DNA from: Bartonella sp. ML69XJBT
GTDB lineage: Bacteria > Pseudomonadota > Alphaproteobacteria > Rhizobiales > Rhizobiaceae
Length of the DNA: 64,000 nt
Direction of reading: 5' to 3'
Assembly: GCF_028618515.1 (NCBI RefSeq)
Contig: NZ_JAQITB010000001.1
Span: 120,651-184,650 of the forward strand
Below, piece after piece: positions 53,343 through 63,916 of the stretch. Position numbers and translations under genes: made by a program. The number at the start of each line of letters is the position of its first letter. The first letter of the stretch is position 1. The notes beneath the pieces are model-generated. The model was not told the DNA's origin, did no database searches, and saw only the letters and a list, made by a program, of their open reading frames with translations.

Positions 53343-53749
53343 CAATTATTTCTCCCCCCCTTTAACTCGGGAGAGACAATCATATCTCCGCATAAAAATC
53401 AAGAAGTGTCTTTATGGTTTTTTGGGAGAGAGAAATCTATATACATAAATTTGTAGTACTTTTATAGAGAGTTATTTGTATAAATTTAACCATAATTTTA
53501 TGGGATTCAATAAAACATTTATAATGAGTTAAATGAATGTGTTAGGAGAAAAGGAGCGAAGCTGTTTTGTTGCACGCTGGTAGAGAGTTTTATGAATATA
53601 AGGGGAGGAAAGATTATGCATGGCAAGCAAAGAATATTATTTGATATAATCAAACGTGTGAAATATTGAGGGTAAGCATGTTTACCTTTCTTGTTTGATG
53701 TTATTTATAGTACAAAGTGGTGTGAAGTGTGTTGAAGGTATCTGATTGG
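53343..53749. other. Divergent intergenic region between comM and tamA
   Basis: About 400 AT-rich bases with no ORF of note. It must carry the promoters of both comM (minus) and tamA (plus). Confidence 0.45.
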
Positions 53750-55711
53750 ATGGTGTATCGGACGGGCGTTTTTTTAAAATCAGGAACCATGCGCAGTGTG
53801 TTTATAAGCTTATGCTTTACCTGTGCTTTTCCGCAAACACTTGCAGCATTTGAGTTATTCGGCATTCCTCTTTTTGGTCAAAAGACAACCAATGCCTCTT
53901 CCTATAATGTCAGTGATACAGAGAAATTTTATAAGGTTGATGTTATTGCTCCCTTGGGGGCGCCATCAGAAGGTGTAAAAATAGTTAAGTCTGTTTCTTC
54001 TCTGGTTGCTGATAAAGATAAAGCATTTAATTCTTCTGGTTTGTTAGCGAAAGCGCGTTCAGATTATCGCGCTATTCTTTCTGCTCTTTATGCTGATGGA
54101 CGTTATGGCGGTATTATTAGTATTAAGATTAATGGTTTAGAAGCTGCTGATTTAAGTCCTGTAACGCAACTCCCAGCACAATCTAAAATTGTTATTCTCG
54201 TTGATGCTGGTCCTCAATATGTTTTTAATGTTGCAGACATTAATAAAGTTGCTCCATTGGTAAAATATAAAACCAATAGAATGCCGACAATTGAAGAATT
54301 GGGTTATAAGACTGGAATGATTGCCAAATCTGAAACTATTTTAAAAGCGGAAAGATGGGCAGTTGAAGGATGGCGTAGACAAGGTTATGCTAAGGCCAAA
54401 GTTATGAAAAGTGAAGTGATTGCTGATCATGCAGCACGTCTTATTGATGCGCAGATTGCTGTTGATCCTGGACAAGAAGCTTATTACGGTCCTTTAAGTG
54501 TGCGTAATGTTAGTGTGAAGCCACGCGTAGATTCGGCTTATATTGCGTGGATGACAGGATTAAAGGTAGGTCAAAAATATGATTCTGCTGCGTTAGCCAA
54601 AGCAAGTGAAAGACTTGCACGCCTTAATGTTTTTCGTGCTGTGAATATACGTGAGGCTGAGATGATTAGTCCTGATGGTAGTTTACCACTGACGCTTGTG
54701 GTGGAAGAACGTAAACCACGTCGTTTTGGTGCAGGTGGTAGCTACTCAACATTAGATGGTGCTGGTTTTGAAGCTTATTGGATGCATAATAATCTTTTTG
54801 GTCATGCAGAACAGCTTAAAATTGAAGCGAAAATAAGTGGCATTGGTGGCAATAAGAAGCAATCATATAATTTTAAAAATTTTGATTATCTTTTGGGCAG
54901 TACATTTATAAAACCTGGTATATTTACTCCTGATACAGATTTTAGAACAGAACTAAAAATACAGCAAGATGTCTTAGAAAATTATACGACAAAAGCCATT
55001 AAAGGAAAGTTTGGTATAACGCATATCTTTAATGGTAATCTATCGGGACAGATGTCCGTAAAAGTTTCTACTGGTTATTCACGCGATATTCATTTTGGGG
55101 ATCGTCATTTTACAACAATTGGGTTACCGAGTGGTTTGATTTACGATAGTCGTAATAATAAGTTTAATGCGACAAAAGGTTTGTATGCTGAAGTGAATGT
55201 CGAACCTTTTTATGAAATGCGCTTTGGCAATTTTATAGCAAAAATGACTGTAGAGAGTCGTTCTTATTGGGCATTGGATGAAAAGAATCGTTTTGTTTTT
55301 GCTGCGCGAGCAAAGCTTGGTACAATTCTTGGGAGTGATAGGGCACAAATACCTGCAGATACACTCTTTTTTGCTGGTGGTGGAGGATCTGTTCGCGGTT
55401 ATGCTTATCGCAATATTGGTATCAAAACAGACAATAATGCTGTTGTTGGTGGGCGAGCACTCGTTGAGGGGTCAGCAGAGTTACGTTTGTCTTTAAATGA
55501 TAAGATAGGGCTTGTTAGTTTTCTTGATGGCGGTAGTGTAGGAGAAAAGGCGCATTTTGATTTTTCTAAAAAAATAAAATGGGGAGCGGGCATTGGTGGT
55601 CGCTATATGACAGATCTTGGTCCTTTACGCGTTGATTTAGCCTTTCCTCTCAAGCGAGAGAAAGGTGATCCTCGCATTGGTTTTTATGTGGGTATAGGAC
55701 AAGCATTTTAA
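53750..55711 (+). CDS. tamA: Autotransporter assembly factor TamA (Omp85 family)
   Basis: An outer-membrane beta-barrel with N-terminal POTRA repeats that works with TamB in moving proteins or lipids between membranes. A signal peptide (MRSVFISLCFTCAFPQTLAA) starts about 13 residues from this ATG. POTRA domains occupy about residues 60-330, for example ILVDAGPQYVFNVADIN. The barrel has FAGGGGSVRGYAYRNIG, the conserved VRGY/F motif of loop L6, and ends in GFYVGIGQAF with the terminal aromatic. Start choice is uncertain (GTG 53729, ATG 53750 or ATG 53789). tamB follows with a 1-base overlap. Confidence 0.92.
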   Translation: MVYRTGVFLKSGTMRSVFISLCFTCAFPQTLAAFELFGIPLFGQKTTNASSYNVSDTEKFYKVDVIAPLGAPSEGVKIVKSVSSLVADKDKAFNSSGLLAKARSDYRAILSALYADGRYGGIISIKINGLEAADLSPVTQLPAQSKIVILVDAGPQYVFNVADINKVAPLVKYKTNRMPTIEELGYKTGMIAKSETILKAERWAVEGWRRQGYAKAKVMKSEVIADHAARLIDAQIAVDPGQEAYYGPLSVRNVSVKPRVDSAYIAWMTGLKVGQKYDSAALAKASERLARLNVFRAVNIREAEMISPDGSLPLTLVVEERKPRRFGAGGSYSTLDGAGFEAYWMHNNLFGHAEQLKIEAKISGIGGNKKQSYNFKNFDYLLGSTFIKPGIFTPDTDFRTELKIQQDVLENYTTKAIKGKFGITHIFNGNLSGQMSVKVSTGYSRDIHFGDRHFTTIGLPSGLIYDSRNNKFNATKGLYAEVNVEPFYEMRFGNFIAKMTVESRSYWALDEKNRFVFAARAKLGTILGSDRAQIPADTLFFAGGGGSVRGYAYRNIGIKTDNNAVVGGRALVEGSAELRLSLNDKIGLVSFLDGGSVGEKAHFDFSKKIKWGAGIGGRYMTDLGPLRVDLAFPLKREKGDPRIGFYVGIGQAF

Positions 55712-58700
55712 TGAAAAAAATTATGCGTTTATGGATTTTCTTATTTGGACTTTCGTTTTTTTTGCTAAGTGCTTTTGTTTTGGCGCGAGGAGGCAATTCC
55801 TCCTCTAGCCAAGTGCATACCGATGATCGTTCATGGTTAGTTTCTCTCATTGAACGTGGACTTTCAGGGACTAATCGCCAAGTTCGTTTACATAATATAC
55901 AAGGAACACTGTCTTCTCAAACGTCAATTGAAGCGATTACCGTGAGTGATAAAAAGGGTATTTGGCTGAAAATTACCAATGCTAAAATGGATTGGAACCG
56001 CCTAGCATTGTTGAGAGGGCGCATGAGTATTAATGAGCTTTCAGCAGAACAGATTACGTTTTTACGCAAACCGCAGAGCAACTCTTCTCTGATTTCTTCT
56101 TTTGAGACAGGGAAATTTTCTGTACCAAAATTGCCACTTGCCATTTCTATCAATAGGCTTCAAGCTCAACATGTAGCATTTGAACAGGAGCTTTTTGGTT
56201 TTTCTGCTGATGTATCCTTAAAAGGAAATCTAACCTTGGCAAATGGTGAGGTTGATGTTGATATAACAGCTCATCGTTTAGATGCACCGGGATCATTTTC
56301 TGTTCTCACAAAGCTATCCGATAGCAACCGTACAGCTAAGGTTGATATTTCTGTTGATGAAGCGCAAAATGGCATTTTGGCGAATATTTTGCAAATTGAA
56401 AAGCGTCCTGCGTTGAATCTTGCTATTACGGGGGATGGTACTTTTGATAATTTGGTTATCAAACTTTATTCGGAAGTTGACCACCGTCCTGTTTTAGATG
56501 GCAATATTATTCTTGCTCATTTTGCGGAGGGACATAGTTTTTCTACGAAACTTGTTGGTACACTTGGCTCTTTAATGCCTCCTCAATATCGTAACCTTTT
56601 CGAATCTGATGTAACGTTGAAAGCAGAAGCAAGAATGACAAAAGAAGGTGCGACATATCTTGATCATATTGTGCTTCAAAATAAGGCAATAAATGTTGTA
56701 GCTAATGCTGAAATAACAGCAGATCGATTTTTACGGCGGCTTTTTATTGATGGCAAAATGGCTTTTGATAAGGAAAATAAGGGAGCACCTTTACTAGCAT
56801 CAGAAGTACCAATTCGTGTGGGTAATCTTGCTTTAAACATTGATTATGGTCGTGAAGGAAAACAATCTTGGAAGGGAAAGCTTATTGTACATCATGTAAG
56901 CAATAAAAATATTCATATTCGCGATGCCATTTTTGATATGGGAGGAGTAAGTGAAAATCTTGATAATGCAGCATCTCGTCATGTTGGGATTCAGGTTAAA
57001 GGAACACTTAAAGGGGGTGAAAAACGTAAAGATACATCAGGAAAAGATTTAGACCAAACAGTTCATGTGCATTTAGATACGGATGTTTTTTCTAAAAAAC
57101 CGGTTTTGATTCATGATTTTAGTGTTACGGGGCAGAGTTTTTCTGCTTGGTTAAAAGGAAAAATGGAGCGTTTTGTTTTTAAAGGCGACCTTGGTTTAAA
57201 AACGCAAACATTTGCTCCTTTTAGTTTATTGCGTGAGCAATCACTCTCTGGTAGCGCAGATATTAAAGCCAAAGGAACAATCGGTTTAATGAGTGGCGCT
57301 TTTGATCTTGAGTTATCAGGGGTGGCTGATAATATGAAAATAGGTGTGGAGCCTTTTGATCGTTTTTTCAAAGGAAAATTTACTCTTTCAGGTGCTGCTG
57401 CTTATGACACGGCGAATCTAATTTTGCGTCGTTTAGATTTGAAAAGCCAATATGCGGATATAAAAGCAGATGGATATTTTTCGAGTGAGAGAGCAAAAAT
57501 GGATTTCTCTGCTCAAATATCTGATCTTGCTAAATTGGATTCGAGAGTAAAAGGTGCACTTACAATTCAAAGTACAGCTAGAGGGCACAATAACCTTATA
57601 AATTTTAATACACGCGCAAATGTTGCTGAAGCATTTTTAATGGGAAAGCAGCTACAGAACACAACATTCACCATGAAAACACTGCTAGATAATACATCAC
57701 CTGTTACTTCTGTAACAGGCTCGATAAAGGGTGAAGGTACTTTTGCTAAGAAACCGTTGTATTTATCAGCTTCTTTTAAGGATTCTCACCAGATTCGACA
57801 ACTTGAAAATATCAATATAAGAGGGGGAAGCGCAAAAATAACCGGTGATCTTTTTCAAACACAAGGTCTTGTGAAAGGTGCTTTGCATGTTGATGCTGAT
57901 GATATTTCCGTGTTGTCTGCGTTATTTTTGCAGGAAGGCAGTGGAAAAGTAACAGGAGATTTTGTTTTTGGCGAACAAAATGGCAAACAAAAAGCCAATC
58001 TAAAAGCGCATATTGACCGTTTGAGCTTTGCAAAGAATAAAATGAAGAAGTTGGAAGTCAAAGCCGACCTATTTGATCTTTTTGGCATGACACAATTGGA
58101 GGGGGCTATCAATGCAGAGCAAATTCAAACGCCTTTGATGATGATTAATCATTTAAATGTCCATGCTCATGGCAAAAATGGACAAACAGTTTTTACTCTT
58201 CAAGCGATGTTGCCTCATAATACCAACGCACAGCTTTCTGGTCGTATGGTTGCAGTAGAAGTTCCAGAACATATAAAACGAGAAATACAGATTGAAACGG
58301 TGGATATAAAACAACATAATTTTCACGCGACATTGCTTAAAGCAGCTACGATTGTTTTTGATAAAAATGGCATGACGGTAAATGGATTAGGACTTGCGAT
58401 GAATGGAGGTAAAATTATCCTTGCAGGAAATGTTCAAGATACCCTTAATTTAAATCTTACAATGAATGCATTTCCTGCTGCGTTAGCCAATCTATGGAAA
58501 TCCGATCTTGGAGCAGATGGTACTGTAACAGGGCAGATTATAATTCGTGGTAGTTTGCAAAAGCCTGATGTGACCTATGATATAAAAGGGGAGAGGCTGA
58601 CGACGATTGCACTTCAAGATAAGAAAATAATGCCTTTTGTGCTGACTGCTACAGGTAAAACCATAGATCAGAATCTTACTTTGAATGCAAATTTTACGGG

Positions 58701-60357
58701 GGAAGGAGCAAAGGCACAAGCCCAAGGACACATATCTTTCAATGAAAACAAGTTGGATCTCCATGTTAACTTGCAAGATTTACCTGCACGTTTGCTTAAT
58801 AGTTTTATTGAAGGGCAAGCACTTGAAGGAGCGGTGGTAGGTAAGGTAGATATTGGCGGAACCATGAAGGATCCCTCTGCTCATTTTGAGCTTTTTAGTC
58901 AAAGCTTAACTGCTATGACTCATAAAGGACCGATGTCAATGAATATGAATGCTCGTGGTTCTTACAAAAAATCGACTTTTCATATTGAGAATATGATAGC
59001 GACAGGAGATAAGGGATTAGATCTTTCTATAAGCGGACCTGTTTCTCTCAATGGTCTAGAGGCCAAATTGAATGTTAAAGGGACAATACCTCTTGCTTTT
59101 ATTGATCTTTTATTAGCAAAGCGTGGTGCGCATATAACTGGCATAGCCAAGATGGATGCAGCTATTAGTGGTGCATTACTGAAGCCACAATTGGTAGGAA
59201 ATTTTTCTATAGTTAATGGTAGTTTTTTTGATTCAAAAACAAATTTCGGTCTTAACAATGCAACAATAGAAGGCAAATTAAACGGCGATCACATTTTGAT
59301 AGAGAAAGCTTCCGCTGCTTCATCGGAGGGGGGAAAAGTTTCTGCTTCAGGTCTTATCTCTAATGATCTAAAACCAGATTTGGTATTCCATCTTGATAAT
59401 GCCAATTATAATGATGGCTCTATGATTCTTGCAACATTGTCAGGAAAGATGACAATGACAGGTCATTTTCTGGATAATCTTGTTATTGGCGGTGATATTA
59501 CAGTTGAAAAAGCTGAGGTTTTTGTTCCTGATCATTTTCACAATGCAAAGTTTCTTGATATTAAAAATAAGAATTTAACAAAACCGATTCAAAAAACGCT
59601 TGAACGTGCTGATGTTAAGAGCACCAACACAAATCGTGGTATCTCTCAAGAATCTTCGTCTGTTGTGTTCTCAAATATGCTTATTACGGCGCGCAACCAA
59701 TTTTTTGTGCGTGGGCGAGGGTTAGATACTGAACTGGGAGGACGCATTAACATAGCAGGTCCATTGCATGATGTGCATCCAGTTGGTGAGTTTCAGATGA
59801 TTCGTGGACGTTTTGATATTCTTTCACAGCGTCTTAATTTTGACCAGGGACAAGCAAGTTTTAGCGGTAATCTTAATCCTACGGTTTATTTTGTTGCCAA
59901 CAAAGATAGTAGTGATATTCGCGTCACAGTAACTGTAAGTGGAACAATTGATAATCTTGATGTTAATTTTTCTTCACAACCAAATTTGCCACAGGATGAG
60001 ATTTTAGCGCGTTTGATTTTTAACCGCTCTCTTAATGAATTATCACCATTTCAGATTGCCCAACTTGCGGCAGCGGCTGCTGATCTTGCCGGTGCTTCTA
60101 ATACATCTTTATTGAATACTCTACGGGCTAAAATTGGTCTTGATGATCTTGATGTTGTCGTTGATGAAAAGGGAAATACTGGCTTACGTATTGGACGTTA
60201 TATACACAATAACATTTATTTAGGTTTTGAAGCAGGATCAGATGGAGCGACGAAGGGCACAATTAATTTGGATATTTCGCGCCATCTTAAAGCTAAAGGC
60301 GCCATAGGGAATGAAAAGAATTCGAGTGTTGGTCTCTTTTATGAAAGAGATTATTAA
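55711..60357 (+). CDS. tamB: Translocation and assembly module subunit TamB
   Basis: A very long (1548-residue) AsmA/Vps13-like bridge protein anchored in the inner membrane by an N-terminal helix (LWIFLFGLSFFLLSAFVLA) and spanning the periplasm with a beta-taco groove. The C-terminal DUF490/TamB domain carries GQASFSGNLNPTVYFVANKD and DEILARLIFNRSLNELSPFQ, its best-conserved block. The start overlaps the tamA stop (TAATG). The partner is TamA. It probably takes part in envelope lipid or protein transport. No frameshift was seen. Confidence 0.93.
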   Translation: MKKIMRLWIFLFGLSFFLLSAFVLARGGNSSSSQVHTDDRSWLVSLIERGLSGTNRQVRLHNIQGTLSSQTSIEAITVSDKKGIWLKITNAKMDWNRLALLRGRMSINELSAEQITFLRKPQSNSSLISSFETGKFSVPKLPLAISINRLQAQHVAFEQELFGFSADVSLKGNLTLANGEVDVDITAHRLDAPGSFSVLTKLSDSNRTAKVDISVDEAQNGILANILQIEKRPALNLAITGDGTFDNLVIKLYSEVDHRPVLDGNIILAHFAEGHSFSTKLVGTLGSLMPPQYRNLFESDVTLKAEARMTKEGATYLDHIVLQNKAINVVANAEITADRFLRRLFIDGKMAFDKENKGAPLLASEVPIRVGNLALNIDYGREGKQSWKGKLIVHHVSNKNIHIRDAIFDMGGVSENLDNAASRHVGIQVKGTLKGGEKRKDTSGKDLDQTVHVHLDTDVFSKKPVLIHDFSVTGQSFSAWLKGKMERFVFKGDLGLKTQTFAPFSLLREQSLSGSADIKAKGTIGLMSGAFDLELSGVADNMKIGVEPFDRFFKGKFTLSGAAAYDTANLILRRLDLKSQYADIKADGYFSSERAKMDFSAQISDLAKLDSRVKGALTIQSTARGHNNLINFNTRANVAEAFLMGKQLQNTTFTMKTLLDNTSPVTSVTGSIKGEGTFAKKPLYLSASFKDSHQIRQLENINIRGGSAKITGDLFQTQGLVKGALHVDADDISVLSALFLQEGSGKVTGDFVFGEQNGKQKANLKAHIDRLSFAKNKMKKLEVKADLFDLFGMTQLEGAINAEQIQTPLMMINHLNVHAHGKNGQTVFTLQAMLPHNTNAQLSGRMVAVEVPEHIKREIQIETVDIKQHNFHATLLKAATIVFDKNGMTVNGLGLAMNGGKIILAGNVQDTLNLNLTMNAFPAALANLWKSDLGADGTVTGQIIIRGSLQKPDVTYDIKGERLTTIALQDKKIMPFVLTATGKTIDQNLTLNANFTGEGAKAQAQGHISFNENKLDLHVNLQDLPARLLNSFIEGQALEGAVVGKVDIGGTMKDPSAHFELFSQSLTAMTHKGPMSMNMNARGSYKKSTFHIENMIATGDKGLDLSISGPVSLNGLEAKLNVKGTIPLAFIDLLLAKRGAHITGIAKMDAAISGALLKPQLVGNFSIVNGSFFDSKTNFGLNNATIEGKLNGDHILIEKASAASSEGGKVSASGLISNDLKPDLVFHLDNANYNDGSMILATLSGKMTMTGHFLDNLVIGGDITVEKAEVFVPDHFHNAKFLDIKNKNLTKPIQKTLERADVKSTNTNRGISQESSSVVFSNMLITARNQFFVRGRGLDTELGGRINIAGPLHDVHPVGEFQMIRGRFDILSQRLNFDQGQASFSGNLNPTVYFVANKDSSDIRVTVTVSGTIDNLDVNFSSQPNLPQDEILARLIFNRSLNELSPFQIAQLAAAAADLAGASNTSLLNTLRAKIGLDDLDVVVDEKGNTGLRIGRYIHNNIYLGFEAGSDGATKGTINLDISRHLKAKGAIGNEKNSSVGLFYERDY

Positions 60358-60449
60358 AGATTAAAACTTTGAAATTCCCATTACTTTGATTTTATGCATT
60401 TAACTCTCTGTATTAGAAAAGACAACACACTCATTGGGAATGATATTTT

Positions 60450-60745
60450 TTCGCAAATTGAATAAGGACTTCAAATACTAAAAAGATTTTTCTACTTAAA
60501 TATTTGCATTTAAATCAAAAAAATCGTTGGCTTACATACCACAAGCGAGGTTTGTGTGAGGGTAAAAACTATTGAAGAAAGAAGGGAGCGCCTCTTATGA
60601 ACACTTTCAAATGTAAGGGAGTAACATTGGAAGCAAGCCAAACAGAATGATGGTTTCAGCTTACACGTTTATACATATAAAGATGGTGATGTACAATAAA
60701 CTCTACATAATATTATTCAAAAGAGATGGCGTAAAATATGCTTAA
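60450..60745 (+). repeat. Integrase-remnant interspersed repeat, copy E
   Basis: A plus-strand, strongly diverged member: AAATTGAATAAGGACTTC, TAAAAAGATTTTTC, GAAGGGAGCGCCTCTTATG, then ATGAACACTTTCAAATG. Codons from about 60640 read AKQNDGFSLHVYTYKDGDVQ, a stop, then TLHNIIQKRWRKICLS. This tracks GKYNDGAGLWFHKRKDGGAQ and RYTIHGRRREMGLS without a frameshift over about 35 codons. Confidence 0.6.
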
Positions 60746-61098
60746 GTACACTAAGAATAAAAATTATCATCCAGATTCGCTTGCAGAACCGACAAAGAGT
60801 AAAACCACATTTTTATCATTCTTTATAACTTAAATAAGAAAATACCTCGTAGCTTTTATGGATGTTTTTATAAAAAACATCGCTTTATCGAATTTGTTTT
60901 CAAGAAAGATTAAGCTATAGAAAAGGAATTCTATAAAAAGGAAATTTTTATCAAATCGCACCAAGATATTTTTGAAGTGCTTAATTTTTTAATCGTATTC
61001 TTTATAGAGTGACATCCTTTATGAAAAACCACATATCATGATGCTTTTCATTCATATATTTATTTTAATACTCCTCATTCCATCTTACCAGCATTGCC

Positions 61099-61399
61099 AT
61101 GAATGGTAGAAAGCAAAATCTCATTGGGCGCTACCATTTTTTGTATTTATGGTGGTACGAAACGGCACTAATATTTTATTTTCTAGTTCTCAACGGTGGG
61201 ATTTTTTTCTTGAGAGATTTCACGAGTAATATGTTTCCTCTTTTCTTAAATGGTTTTATCCATATGCCAATCACGCTTGTAGTGTGCACGCGAATGATTT
61301 GAATGAATTCAACATAAAACAAATTTAAAATGAAAGAATCTTACGATATTCGGAGCTCTCATTCAAATTGTGAAACGACAAATTATTAGGATAAATCAA
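61099..61399 (-). repeat. Integrase-remnant interspersed repeat, copy F
   Basis: A minus-strand member starting at TTGATTTATCCTAATAA (61399). The palindromic block has TGAGAGCTCCGAATATCG and AAGATTCTTTCATT, followed by CATTCGCGTGCAC and a ribosome-binding-site-like AGAGGAAA. The start codon region is lost. Near the far end are YHHKYK and bases aligning with GATGGTGGTGCCCAATGG and CATTCATGG of better copies. Confidence 0.55.
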
Positions 61400-62002
61400 T
61401 TGCTTGATTTTGTAACAACATATGTATTTTCAAGTACTTCAAGAAGTTGAAATGTTTAAGTAAGATAGTTTTCGTTCTCAGATTTTAGATTTTAGAATAA
61501 AACGCAAAACTCGATCTAAGGCATTTACTACAGCAAGAAATTTTATGATAGATTCTTCGAAGGCTTCCTTCTTATACTCAGTTTACAATGTTGAGAAAAA
61601 TTTATAATGGACAGCACGGGAATGGATTTAAACAAAGGTAACATGAAATATCACAGTTACATTATCCTAGTTTTTGGCAAGTTTTCCAAAATTTGCTATC
61701 AGCTTTTTGATACATGTGGGGTTCGATAACATTTGTGGATGTTACGCATCTTACTTGAAGAAAGGAGAAGCTCTTATTATGAAGCTTCTATTTTGAAAAA
61801 TAAAAAAGAATACTTTTAATAAAACAATAGACGAGGTGTTTAATTCTCATACGAATCCTAGACACGGATTCTCAATAAATCATACTTCTTTTTTGTATGG
61901 CTGTACTTGATATAATGCTTTCCCATGTTATGCCTTTGTCTTGTACAAAGGAAAGACTATTTTTTCACGTTTGATCTCAAGTCTTACGGAGGCGTCTAAA
62001 AG
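61400..62002. other. Gene-free interval downstream of the MsbA-like gene
   Basis: No credible gene. Around 61755-61800, GAAGAAAGGAGAAGCTCTTAT and ATGAAGCTTC look faintly like the start region of the integrase-remnant family, too weak to count as a copy. Confidence 0.35.
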
Positions 62003-63769
62003 TTAAGACGTGTGCTTTTTAAATTGGATATTATGAAGTTTTTTGTAAAAACTATTTTCCGTTGCGAGTAATTCCTCTTGGCTACCTTGTTCAATCAGTT
62101 GACCATTTTTTATGACAACAATTTTATGAGCACGAGCAATTGTTGAAAGACGATGAGCAATGATGATAGTTGTGCGTCCTTTGGTGAGATGGTGAAGTGC
62201 TTCATTAATTTGTGCTTCAGTATGTGAATCTAGTGCACTTGTTGCTTCATCAAGAATGAGGATTTCACTGTCATGAAGCATTGCTCTAGCGATAGCGATT
62301 CTTTGTTTTTGTCCACCTGAAAGATTACAGCCATTATCACCGATTTGTGTATCATAGCCATTTGGCAAGTCCATAATAAAATCATGCGCATTGGCTGTTT
62401 TTGCTGCTTTGATAATATCATCGTCACTGGCACCTTCTTTTCCAAGTCCGATATTATATTTAACGGTTCCTTGAAAGAGAAAAGTATCCTGTCCTACATA
62501 GGCCATAAGCTTTCTCAAGGAGCGAAATGTCGTATAACGGATATCTTGATTATTAATCAATATGCGTCCCTTTGTGGGGTCATAAAGGCGCATAATAAGA
62601 TTGATAAGGGTTGATTTTCCTGAACCAGATGGTCCCACCAACGCTGTCATTTTTCTGGGTTCTATTTCTAGATTGATGCCCTTCAATACTATTTTCTTAT
62701 CTGTATATGCAAAAGAGACATCTTCGAAACGAATGCTCCCTTGGGTTTGATCGAGATCTTTCGCATTTTCATGTTCCATAACCGAGATAGGATGGTCAAG
62801 TATGTCAAACATCGTACGGATACTAACCAAGCCAGCTTCAATTTTGACTCGTACATTTGCGAGCCTTTTTGCAGGCTCGTAAGCAAGAAGCAAAGCAACA
62901 ATAAAAGACATAAATTCACCTTGAACGCCTGTACGTTGGGTTGCAAGGTAGCCGGAAAAACAGATAATACCTGCAATAGCAATACCTGTGAGTGTTTCCA
63001 TAATGGGATTTGTAATAGCTTGAAGTGTTGCAATAGTATTTGCTTGTTTTTCAACATCGCCAATGGCTTTGTTCATACGTTTTTTCATGAGATCTTCTAG
63101 TGAAAAAGCCTTGATGACGCGAATACCAATAGAACTTTCTTGTACAATTTTGATAATTTCACCAAGCGAAAGGAGTTCTTTTTCGACAAGACTACGAACA
63201 CGTTTTAAAGTCATTCGAATTCCTAAAAAAGCTAGTGGTCCTACTATTAAAGTAATGGCGATTAATGTAAAATTTTGAATACACATGACAAGCAAGAGTC
63301 CACTAACGGAAAGTAAATCACGCACAAAAGTTGTGATAATTGTATCAATGATATTACGCGCTGCTGTAGCATTGTGGGTTACACGGACAAGAAGATCAGA
63401 TGAAGTATTATGATGGTAAAAAGAGACACCTTGTTCCATAAGGCGTGCATAAATTTTACGCTGTTGTTCAGCAACGATACTGTTGCCTGCTTTGCTTAAA
63501 AAGTACGTTTGGGAAAAAGTCGCAATCCCTTTAAGAATGAAAATGAAAGCAATGATACCAGAAATCAAAACAATCATACCGAAATTCTGCGCTTCAATCA
63601 TATAATTGACAACATCACGCATAATCCATGCACTGGCTGCAGTTGTGCAGGAAATAATAATCATGGAAAAAGTAGCTGCACTATACCAATGCGCATGTTT
63701 ACGAAGATTTTCTCGCAAAAGACGAATGATAAGATGTTTATCAAAAGCAGAAATTTGTTTTTTGATCAT
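62003..63769 (-). CDS. msbA: MsbA-like lipid/multidrug ABC exporter (fused permease-ATPase)
   Basis: A half-transporter of 588 residues that works as a homodimer in the inner membrane. The N-terminal six-helix permease covers about residues 20-320 (ATFSMIIISCTTAASAWIMR, GIAIAGIICFSGYLATQRTG). The ATPase has Walker A TALVGPSGSGKSTLINLIMR, signature NLSGGQKQRIAIARAM, Walker B EILILDEATSALD and the switch in IAHRLSTI. It is most like lipid A flippases of the MsbA type, but related exporters share this layout, so the substrate is inferred. If correct, it feeds LPS to the Lpt system encoded at 9.6-11.8 kb. Confidence 0.8.
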   Translation of the reverse strand: MIKKQISAFDKHLIIRLLRENLRKHAHWYSAATFSMIIISCTTAASAWIMRDVVNYMIEAQNFGMIVLISGIIAFIFILKGIATFSQTYFLSKAGNSIVAEQQRKIYARLMEQGVSFYHHNTSSDLLVRVTHNATAARNIIDTIITTFVRDLLSVSGLLLVMCIQNFTLIAITLIVGPLAFLGIRMTLKRVRSLVEKELLSLGEIIKIVQESSIGIRVIKAFSLEDLMKKRMNKAIGDVEKQANTIATLQAITNPIMETLTGIAIAGIICFSGYLATQRTGVQGEFMSFIVALLLAYEPAKRLANVRVKIEAGLVSIRTMFDILDHPISVMEHENAKDLDQTQGSIRFEDVSFAYTDKKIVLKGINLEIEPRKMTALVGPSGSGKSTLINLIMRLYDPTKGRILINNQDIRYTTFRSLRKLMAYVGQDTFLFQGTVKYNIGLGKEGASDDDIIKAAKTANAHDFIMDLPNGYDTQIGDNGCNLSGGQKQRIAIARAMLHDSEILILDEATSALDSHTEAQINEALHHLTKGRTTIIIAHRLSTIARAHKIVVIKNGQLIEQGSQEELLATENSFYKKLHNIQFKKHTS

Positions 63770-63883
63770 GAGTGCTTCTCTATTCTATCGTTATTTATGC
63801 AAGATTGAAGCACTTTGATGAGAGACATTTAGCCTTTATAAAATACTCCCCCTGAAAGGTTGCGTACAGCTACCACTTAATTT

Positions 63884-63916
63884 AAAAGCATCACAACAAC
63901 ACTCTCTGATGCTTTT
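63884..63916. terminator. Hairpin near the right window edge, possible terminator
   Basis: Arms AAAAGCATCA (63884-63893) and TGATGCTTTT (63907-63916) with a 13-base loop. It lies upstream of the MsbA-like gene, so it would serve a transcript coming from beyond the window. Bases 63979-64000 (AGCTGCTATCACCATCAT) resemble part of the integrase-remnant repeat in inverted orientation, but too little is visible. Confidence 0.35.

Noticed and set aside
61755..61800. Eighth copy of the integrase-remnant repeat
   Set aside because: Only about 25 bases resemble the start region; no palindrome block or recombinase codons follow.
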